From Solidesulfovibrio magneticus RS-1 (GTDB lineage Bacteria; Desulfobacterota; Desulfovibrionia; Desulfovibrionales; Desulfovibrionaceae), in contig NC_012796.1 of assembly GCF_000010665.1 (NCBI RefSeq), positions 3,377,501 through 3,441,500 of the forward strand: a DNA stretch of 64,000 nucleotides, written 5' to 3'. Made by a program: the position numbers and the translations under genes. Shown here in pieces: positions 58,317-64,000 of this stretch. Within the stretch, counting starts at the first letter, position 1. Each line of letters starts with the position of its first letter. Below the pieces are notes generated by a model. That model had not been told where the DNA came from. It saw nothing but the letters and a program-made list of their open reading frames with translations, and did not search any database.

Positions 58317-59168
58317 TTCTCCACTGAATTACATTGGTAGATTAGTAGACTTTTCTCAGATAACTTACAACTATAATTCAAACTGGTACGTGCTCAGAAC
58401 TGCTTTAATGCCGATAAGACCAATTATATCTTGCCGATTTTTTTTACGGAATGGCGATTGCAAAATAACTTGAACTTGATCGATGTCATTGAGCAACTGA
58501 ATCAGATGTACTTCATAGCAGTATATAGCATTCCAGGGTCACCTACCCTCCTGCCCTAGAATATCCTCACAAGTTCCCACACACCATTTTAAAAGGGATG
58601 CTGTCCTGAGGTCCTGAGTGCCTCAGGATAGCCCTCAGGACAAAAAAAGTGTAATAAAAACATTACTTTATATACTACTTCCTGAGATCCTGAGGATTAT
58701 AGGGGGGGGTTCCCCAGGAGTGGTTTTGGGGGTCGGGGACGGAGGTGTTTTTGAAATCCCCTTTTTGGGGGTACCCCCTTTGATTTTCGTTCTAATAAAA
58801 ACGAAGGGAAACACGTTTTTCTAAAAGCAATACCAGCGCCACCTTCTCTAGCAATGCGCTAAAAAATCAAAAATTGCAGCTTCCTGCATCGCATAACGTC
58901 CTGGGATATCGCTAGTTTCCCTTAGAAACATTCCAGCCCAACTCCCCTGCCCCGGGCCAGCCCATCCCCTCGGACACCCCTCCCCTGCTCTCTACCGGCC
59001 CCGTCCTGGGGTTTTTCCAGTTGAGCCTTCCTTCTTGGCCCGCCCGCTCCCCAAAATCGCAGGGCGACCCCGCCCCGGCTCAATGCACGTTTTACACCGC
59101 CGCCCCGTGACCGGCCCCGTGACCCAGGTTACCTTTCCCGGGTCTCATCCCTAGTCCACGAGGTGAAC
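58317..59168. other. Non-coding region with origin-like arm and C-rich leader
   Basis: 58602-58705 repeats the origin-like words of 44.66-44.76 kb (GTCCTGAG, CCTCAGGA, AATAAAAACA, TTCCTGAGATCCTGAGGAT). 58686-58790 has G-runs (GGGGGGGG, GGTTTTGGGGGTCGGGGACGG) that could form a quadruplex. 58860-58890 matches 8030 and 58930-59160 is the C-rich leader. The short frame at 58618-58824 runs over these repeats and is not credible. Confidence 0.6.
58930..59160. repeat. C-rich leader repeat upstream of cassette copy B
   Basis: Same family as 36626-36845; the last 120 bp (GCAGGGCGACCCCGCCCCGG ... GACCGGCCCCGTGACCCAGG ... CCACGAGGTGAACATG) are the best conserved. Confidence 0.75.
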
Positions 59169-59393
59169 ATGCCGACCGACGCAAAACCGCACGGCGAGGT
59201 GCCGCTTGAAATTCTGAAGGAACTCGCTCAGCGGTTCCGGCCGATCGAGCACCTGTTTGACGTCATGGGCGCGGCGGATGCTGGCGTGCAGGGCGTCTTT
59301 GTGCGCCGATGGGCTGAAATTGGCACACATCTCGCGACAAGCTTTCGGAAACACCTCGACCAGATGGTCGCAATAGCCAGGAACGACGATTGA
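59169..59393 (+). CDS. Cassette B gene 1, hypothetical
   Basis: 74 residues after GAGGTGAAC. Paralogue of 36850-37107: central RFRPIEHLFDVMGAADAGVQGVFVRRWAEIGTHLATSFRKHLDQMVAIARNDD is conserved, while the N-terminus (PTDAKPHGEVPLEILKELAQ) differs and the C-terminal tail of copy A is absent because of an earlier stop. Helical, of unknown function. Confidence 0.7.
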   Translation: MPTDAKPHGEVPLEILKELAQRFRPIEHLFDVMGAADAGVQGVFVRRWAEIGTHLATSFRKHLDQMVAIARNDD

Positions 59394-59432
59394 AGTCCTT
59401 GCAAGTCATCAACTTAAACGGAGGAATAGAAC

Positions 59433-59630
59433 ATGATCGTTTTGGAATTTATCGCCGGAATCGCCTTGGGTGCTGTTGCTGGCGGCGTCATCAAGATGAT
59501 CACCCATGGCGGCGGTGCCATTGTTGGGCGAGGCAATGTTCGAAATGCGATCAACAAAGAAGAGAAGAACGTCCGTGGCCGGTTCAACGACCTGAGAGTC
59601 ACCAAGAATGACCCGAAGTTCTACGAGTAA
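59433..59630 (+). CDS. Cassette B gene 2, small glycine-rich membrane protein
   Basis: 65 residues, near-identical to 37111-37308 (MIVLEFIAGIALGAVAGGVIKMITHGGGAIVGRGN...). One hydrophobic helix precedes a basic tail ending KNDPKFYE. The ribosome site is GGAGGAATAGAAC. Conservation of the protein despite leader drift indicates selection. Confidence 0.7.
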   Translation: MIVLEFIAGIALGAVAGGVIKMITHGGGAIVGRGNVRNAINKEEKNVRGRFNDLRVTKNDPKFYE

Positions 59631-59659
59631 CCCCGAACTTCTCCGAAGGAGAACTTGCC

Positions 59660-60037
59660 ATGGACGACTGGCCGATCATTTTCAGCTACACCCGCGCCCA
59701 AGCCATCGCAGACGGCGTCCTAATCGACGTCACCGCCCAAGCTGCCGAGGTGGGCTTCAAGGTGCACACGGTGGTCACCGACCATCTATATAATACGTAC
59801 GTGGTGCCGCCGGCCGGACTGGAAGGCGAAGGGCAGTCCATTGAGGGCCGGCTTCACGATCTGCTCTTTCGCGCCCTGCTCGCGGCTAAGGCTATTAAGG
59901 ATAGCGACCGCGCTGAATTCGACGTCCTTTTCCTCATGGCTCCGGGGCGGTGGGACACGGTCCATGTGGTAGCGGCCATCGGCCCGGGCGACCACGGCGA
60001 GCCGGTCATGACCATCATGCTCCCCGAAGATGACTGA
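59660..60037 (+). CDS. Cassette B gene 3, DUF6573-like protein
   Basis: 125 residues, about 95% identical to 37338-37715, with the same ribosome site (AAGGAGAACTTGCC). Ends GPGDHGEPVMTIMLPEDD. It is convergent with the phage-type RNA polymerase genes across a 240-bp conserved repeat zone. Confidence 0.78.
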   Translation: MDDWPIIFSYTRAQAIADGVLIDVTAQAAEVGFKVHTVVTDHLYNTYVVPPAGLEGEGQSIEGRLHDLLFRALLAAKAIKDSDRAEFDVLFLMAPGRWDTVHVVAAIGPGDHGEPVMTIMLPEDD

Positions 60038-60279
60038 AATTATAGTGGGAGTGGGTTGAAGCGTCACGCACTTATTCCATACGATTTCGAGATGAAATTA
60101 CTGCGTGACAAGACCAAGAAAATACCGTCAAGTGGGGAAGCATGAATGAAATAAAATCATATCTTACGCAAAAGTGGAAATTAAAAAAGTCAAACCTCGA
60201 TTTTTTGAGCACACCAACTTCAAAACAGAGGCCAAAGTGGGAAATTGCAGATTTTCTAAAAAATGCACATCATCAAAAC
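60038..60279. promoter_or_regulatory. Conserved 3' repeat zone of cassette B
   Basis: GTCACGCA (60063-60070) and TGCGTGAC (60102-60109) form a perfect 8-bp inverted repeat. AAAGTGGAAATT, AAAAAAGTCAAACC, TTTTTTGAGCAC and AAAGTGGGAAATT words follow, matching the order seen after cassette A. The zone lies between the DUF6573-like stop and the RNA polymerase stop. Confidence 0.55.
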
Positions 60280-62139
60280 TCAATAGAAAAAGTACCTACT
60301 TTTCAAGACATCATTTAAATCCAGATTTCCAAAACTAGGCAAGTCTGGCAAAGAAACATCAAAAAATTGTTCAACTTGATCTTTGAATATTTTCAACTGA
60401 TTTTTAGAATGCATTTCACAAAATTGTTCTCTTATTATTTTTTGCAAAGCATTAACATGCGTAGTGTGGCAAGCAAAACTGTCGTGAACAGAGGCAATAC
60501 AATGTGGAGTGTTTTTTCCTAGACTTTTGACAAATGAAGTGATTATTTTAGCGGCATGTCCAGCGTCGAGCGAATGTATGTAATTAGGAGAAATACTCGA
60601 GCTTGTTTTCTTTTTTCGGAGAGACATTTCTTGAGTAGACTCATAATCTCTAAATTGAATTTTGTGCAATTTACCATCCATATACAAGCTTATTTCGTAC
60701 ACTGGGAACTGATAGTAAAAATTATGAACAGGCACACCGGCAGGATTGTTCCAGCAAAGACATTTATTGTTTTCGTTGAACAAAGACTGGACGCCTGTTA
60801 GCCAGTTTTTAGCTTGTGAAAATGCAGGACAAATATCTTTAATAGCGTCGTCAATCTGCTTTTCGATCTTGCGTGCTTTTTCAAGAAGTTTGATATCTTT
60901 GTCTTCTATCGAGTTCTCAGTAGCAAGTCCAATAACTTGAAACCAATTTTTTCCATATTTTTGAACCAAGGCATCGTGTAAGTTTTTTGAAGTCACTTTA
61001 GATCGCCTTTCTAGCCCTGCGCCGTATCCTGCTGAAATTATCGACTTCTTAATGAAACTACGATCAACAAATTCAGCGACAAATTTCCTTGTAATATCAT
61101 CGCTGAAATCGGTAGTCCCTGCAGAAGAATGCAATTTATCGACAACGTTTTGATAAAAATCTCCAGGAATTTCGCCATCAACAAGATTGACAAAAGGAGC
61201 AGATATATGGTCGCGCAAGAGAGCGGCATAATGCTGGAAACCATTGCAGGTTCCATCTACATAGACAGGAATATTTGTATATCGTTCTCCGGCCTTGGAT
61301 TGTTGGATATTCTTCCACTCAAAACAAAAAGCCAAAAAAGAATATCTATCTGATGCTTTCTGCCAAAACTCGAAATTTAAAATTGGGTCTTGAGCGGATT
61401 TAAAAATATCTCTCTCATTACTTTCAATCCACGAAATCATTTTTTCCTTTGAAACCTTTCCTGTTGGCGAACCATACTTTGAATAACCAAACACAGCAAG
61501 ATTCTCAAGCGAGGCACATTCGTTGTGTTTGTCAATATGTTTTTTCTCTGAAAAAACAAGCAAAGAACGACCTTCATCGTGACTTTGGGGGCTAATCTGC
61601 AAAACAGAAGAATACATCCTCCCGCGAAAGTCGAGATACCAGGGAATATAAAAAGTCCGATCTGCGAGGTCGTCAGCCAAGCTTAAGGTTTGATCCTGGA
61701 GTAATTTTTTTGTCAAATTGTTTCCATATGAAGTAGATCCATGAAAGTGCTTCATAGTGTTTAGTATTTTTTTATTGATATTATAAGGCGTTTGCTGAAG
61801 CAGATTCAGCGCTTTTAAAAACGTCTTGTCAAAACTGTTCTTTTTGTATTCAGAAATAATACATATTCTTTGCTTGGACGATTTGACATTAAACGCAAAG
61901 CTATGGTCTTCTTTTATCAAATACCCGCCACCACTCAAGTCCTTTTTCCATTCGTCTGGGCTACAAAACATTGGATACTTTCGTGGCTTAAACAGACTCC
62001 CTTTTGTTTTATTAGGGTCATAATATTCAGCAAATTTCTCACTGAACCCTATACGACGCGTGTCGCGACCACGTTGCTTGCCAAGTTTAATTATAACATC
62101 TTGACTTGAAATAAATTCATTCAAAAAAGTACCCGGCAA
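60280..62139 (-). CDS. Single-subunit (T7-like) RNA polymerase, catalytic part
   Basis: 619 residues from a TTG. All hallmarks of T7 RNA polymerase are visible: FYIPWYLDFRGRMY (cf. FPYNMDWRGRVY), YVDGTCNGFQHYAALLRD with Asp295 (T7 D537), DRSFIKKSIISAGYG with Lys364 and Tyr372 (T7 K631, Y639), CLCWNNPAGVPV (promoter-recognition region), ISPNYIHSLDAGH, and CIASVHDSF with Asp553 (T7 D812). The C-terminus LPDLPSFGNLDLNDVLKSRYFFY mirrors T7's PALPAKGNLNLRDILESDFAFA. All catalytic residues are present. The N-terminal domain is encoded in the overlapping frame upstream. AT-rich; no other phage genes surround it. Confidence 0.93.
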   Translation of the reverse strand: MPGTFLNEFISSQDVIIKLGKQRGRDTRRIGFSEKFAEYYDPNKTKGSLFKPRKYPMFCSPDEWKKDLSGGGYLIKEDHSFAFNVKSSKQRICIISEYKKNSFDKTFLKALNLLQQTPYNINKKILNTMKHFHGSTSYGNNLTKKLLQDQTLSLADDLADRTFYIPWYLDFRGRMYSSVLQISPQSHDEGRSLLVFSEKKHIDKHNECASLENLAVFGYSKYGSPTGKVSKEKMISWIESNERDIFKSAQDPILNFEFWQKASDRYSFLAFCFEWKNIQQSKAGERYTNIPVYVDGTCNGFQHYAALLRDHISAPFVNLVDGEIPGDFYQNVVDKLHSSAGTTDFSDDITRKFVAEFVDRSFIKKSIISAGYGAGLERRSKVTSKNLHDALVQKYGKNWFQVIGLATENSIEDKDIKLLEKARKIEKQIDDAIKDICPAFSQAKNWLTGVQSLFNENNKCLCWNNPAGVPVHNFYYQFPVYEISLYMDGKLHKIQFRDYESTQEMSLRKKKTSSSISPNYIHSLDAGHAAKIITSFVKSLGKNTPHCIASVHDSFACHTTHVNALQKIIREQFCEMHSKNQLKIFKDQVEQFFDVSLPDLPSFGNLDLNDVLKSRYFFY

Positions 62140-62674
62140 TACGCTTTAAGTTGTTTTCTATAGGTGACAGTTTTTCATCAACAGGCATAATTTCGCTAAT
62201 TGTTTGGCCAGATAAAATTTTGCTATCGACAAGCATTTTTTTTGTTTTTCGAAAAATTTCTTTAGCTATTCTTCCAACTACGTATTGATAGCTAACGTCA
62301 GAACTGTCTTTGCTTTTGTTGAGGCAAATATCAAGAGTTATCTTGGTTGTTATAAAAACCAAATATTTGCAATTACTATGCATGAAGCGCAGCATAAGTT
62401 TTTTGAATTTTTCCTTATGCCTTTCGTCTGCGATGCCAGATCCAATATGTTTAAATTTAACATCGAGATTCTTTTTTATATGCCCAGGGATGTTTTTCAT
62501 GGTTTCGTTGTAGAATGGTCCAAGCTCTTTTTCCCACAGCGAAGAGCTAGTGGTTGAGTTGTGTCCATTCAAAGGATTCTTTTTTGCAAGAGACTCGCTG
62601 AATAAATTGAAATCTATGTCGTTTAATAACTTCTCTCGCTCCATTTGAATTTTTCTCAGGCTATCGGAAGACAT
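62117..62674 (-). CDS. Single-subunit RNA polymerase, N-terminal domain (separate frame)
   Basis: 185 residues after a GGAGTTGTCAAG-type ribosome site. YLVFITTKITLDICLNKSKDSSDVSYQYVVGRIAKEI aligns with T7's AYITIKTTLACL...VQAVASAIGRAIEDEA, and the protein ends where T7's helix leading to IEMLIES would begin. It overlaps the catalytic frame by 23 bp; the frames differ by +1 at a run of six T (TACTTTTTTGAATGA on the minus strand). Skipping one T fuses RIAGYF directly to LNEFISSQ, giving an uninterrupted polymerase of about 797 residues. A sequencing or natural indel, a programmed frameshift, or a true two-subunit enzyme are all possible. Confidence 0.82.
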   Translation of the reverse strand: MSSDSLRKIQMEREKLLNDIDFNLFSESLAKKNPLNGHNSTTSSSLWEKELGPFYNETMKNIPGHIKKNLDVKFKHIGSGIADERHKEKFKKLMLRFMHSNCKYLVFITTKITLDICLNKSKDSSDVSYQYVVGRIAKEIFRKTKKMLVDSKILSGQTISEIMPVDEKLSPIENNLKRIAGYFFE

Positions 62675-62939
62675 CTTGACAACTCCTTTCTGTTTTGAAT
62701 ATTTTTACATGATTTCATTGGCGCTAGTTGAAGAAAAAATCAAAAATATCACGCTAAATAATTGCAAGGAGTGTTGTGCTTAACAATTGAGTACAACAAA
62801 GATCTATCTTTGTCGAGCAAGTTTACTGCATAAAGGACGCATTGGGCTACCTCCGCTCTAGATGGCAGTGATGACATGGTTTGGCGGTATTGATTCCGGC
62901 GACCAATCCACTGAGCCTGTGATTTCGGGTCAGACAATT

Positions 62940-63560
62940 TGCAAACAAGTGGTGGCCCAGCCCCTCGGCGTGCCGTGGCCGGTCTTAACTCACATCAGCA
63001 ATCACAATTGACCGAAAACTGCCACGAGGAGCAGATAGCGTTTCAGGATGTTCTCCTGTCCCTAAATCCAAACCTACAAACCCGATGCATGCTGAGCGGC
63101 GACGGTCCAGGGTGCGCTCGAAGCTGAGCTCAACGAGTCCTGTCCCGTCCGCCATCTTCCAGCGACTTGCCACCCCTAGGCAATATCCGGGTGCAGTTGT
63201 TGTACACGGCGCGCCGAGCGTCATGTCTCCACGTCGGGAATTCAGCCCGTTGCGCATAGTATCGACGAGATTTTTTCTCCACGTCTCCCCACCGTATAGG
63301 CTTTTGAGGACATCTCGGGAGAAATGACCCTTGACCGCGACCTAGTTAGCCGGGGCGTCCGGACAGGGCGGTGTTGTGGCGTGACCCTGCCCAGGCATTA
63401 CCAGCGGCCTCCTCCTGCGTCTTGGGCAGAGCTAAGGTGCCGCCCTTGTTAGCCTCGTGAACCGCGACGCGACGGCGACAACTACGCCGGTGTCTGTCCA
63501 CGCGTGCTCGCGCCCCCGTGTCGGCCTGATCTGACCCGCTAGAGGTCCTTTGCAATTTAC
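62940..63560 (-). pseudogene. Degenerate IS1182-family transposase
   Basis: The plus strand reads GTGGCCCAGCCCCTCGGCGTGCCGTGGCCGG and GGAGCAGATAGCGTTTCAGGATGTTCTCC, collinear with 34643-34745 of the intact IS1182-type element. Further matches run through the regions equivalent to the KGYFSRDVLKDL and VHEADKG coding segments. Many indels and stops break it, and the segment beyond the first Asp is missing. Confidence 0.82.
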
Positions 63561-63739
63561 TCAGATCGTCCGCAGATGGCTAGAATTTTGGGTTTTATGC
63601 TTTTGATATTTTCAACTACTTGTTTTTATTGTACTAATTTTTTCATCCGGGGGACTAATAGAAAGACTGTCCATCGCGAAAAATCTGCGAAAAGGCCGGT
63701 AACACCGAGCCCATTCACAATGCTCTGCACAAGATTTTG

Positions 63740-63798
63740 GCAGAGCCTTGCAAATTGATTGATTTATTCAATTAATTGCAAGGCTCTGCTTTTTTTTT
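63740..63798 (+). terminator. Strong intrinsic terminator
   Basis: GCAGAGCCTTGCAA pairs perfectly with TTGCAAGGCTCTGC (14 bp) around an AT-rich loop that has its own weak TTGA/TCAA pairing, followed by nine T. What transcript it ends is unclear. Confidence 0.85.
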
Positions 63799-63853
63799 GC
63801 AAGCAACCTTGATTAATACATTCAATAATCAAACGTAAATGAGGAGATGTCTC

Positions 63854-64000
63854 ATGTCAAATAAACTCCGGACCATCACGCCGGACCAGTTGAAAGAAAT
63901 GGCCATCGATTTCATCAACAATCACAAGTCAAGCGATGGCACGACTATTGGAGTAGACATTAAAGACATGTGTTCGCATTTCTCTGTTTCAAAATCTATT
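63854..64000 (+). CDS. HTH regulator, start only (cut by window edge)
   Basis: 49 residues are visible from an ATG after GAGGAGATGTCTC. ITPDQLKEMAIDFINNHKSSDGTTIGVDIKDMCSHFSVSKSI matches the N-terminal design of 40326-40763 (VEVDVKDASNAFNVSTSI), so an AbrB-like C-terminal half is expected beyond the edge. Confidence 0.65.
   Translation, partial: MSNKLRTITPDQLKEMAIDFINNHKSSDGTTIGVDIKDMCSHFSVSKSI

Larger units (their letters stand above)
62675..63853. other. Region with decayed transposase and a terminator
   Basis: 62675-62939 is leader DNA of the polymerase operon, with no gene seen. 62940-63560 is a transposase relic. 63576-63758 contains a 60-codon frame (MARILGFMLLIFSTTCFYC...) that starts with a hydrophobic stretch but runs into the terminator, so I do not call it. 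The leader of the 63854 gene is at the right end. Confidence 0.6.

Noticed and set aside
58618-58824. 68-codon frame near the origin-like arm
   Set aside because: Lies on repeated words and G-runs, no ribosome site.

Overview
The window looks like a chromosome or large replicon of a delta-proteobacterial sulfate reducer, most likely a Desulfovibrionaceae member close to Solidesulfovibrio/Desulfovibrio. This is inferred from gene style only: GC-rich host genes, and many chemoreceptors, bacteriohemerythrin, GGDEF and HD-GYP proteins. GC-rich host-like DNA (the RND pump at the left edge and the autotransporter block at 22.5-28.5 kb) alternates with AT-richer accessory DNA. Most of the window reads as a stacked mobile island.

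Layout. 0-1.6 kb: 3' end of an RND efflux permease. 1.7-4.2 kb: a complete IS66-type element. 4.2-16.2 kb: a sensory block with a LysR regulator, two chemoreceptors each followed by a small protein, CheW, CheV, a large hybrid histidine kinase and a lone receiver. 16.3-17.1 kb: a small HTH/AbrB-like regulator and a C-rich leader fused to an integrase remnant. 17.1-20.6 kb: hemerythrin, GGDEF and membrane J-domain genes, ending at a 3' half of tRNA-Arg(UCU). This 3.56 kb block is repeated at 49.3-52.9 kb with a constant offset of 32,239 bp, the second time behind an intact integrase. Between the two tRNA fragments lie cargo segments separated by a ~190-290 bp repeat that carries the tRNA anticodon-loop core: an HTH/GIY-YIG gene (about 1.3 kb), a GDSL autotransporter / Tat phosphoesterase / phosphatase-autotransporter block (6.7 kb), and a 24 kb segment.

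The 24 kb segment holds a UDG-fold protein, a divergent FtsZ-like protein, small hypothetical genes, a candidate defence operon (WYL regulator, DEDDh exonuclease, PD-(D/E)XK-like protein), an IS1182-type element, a small-gene cassette facing a sigma-54-type AAA+ activator, a PrimPol/DUF927 replication protein with an origin-like repeat region, a large structured non-coding RNA with a group II intron domain V-like hairpin, and two tyrosine recombinases. Right of 52.9 kb come a PDZ protein with a hypermutable octanucleotide tract, a partner-switching module (STAS, receiver-HATPase, PAS-SpoIIE), an HD-GYP protein, and a second copy of the small-gene cassette. That second copy faces a single-subunit T7-like RNA polymerase gene split into two overlapping frames. 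The window ends in a degenerate IS1182-type copy and the start of another HTH regulator.

The main theme is a repeated mobile module: a small HTH/AbrB-like regulator, a C-rich leader, a three-gene cassette ending in a DUF6573-like protein, a conserved 3' repeat zone, and a convergent dedicated transcription protein. In one copy that protein is a sigma-54 AAA+ activator and in the other a phage-type RNA polymerase. I consider this the best candidate for an undescribed system, followed by the WYL/exonuclease/nuclease operon, the FtsZ-like protein and the structured RNA. All homology calls are by eye; no database search was run.
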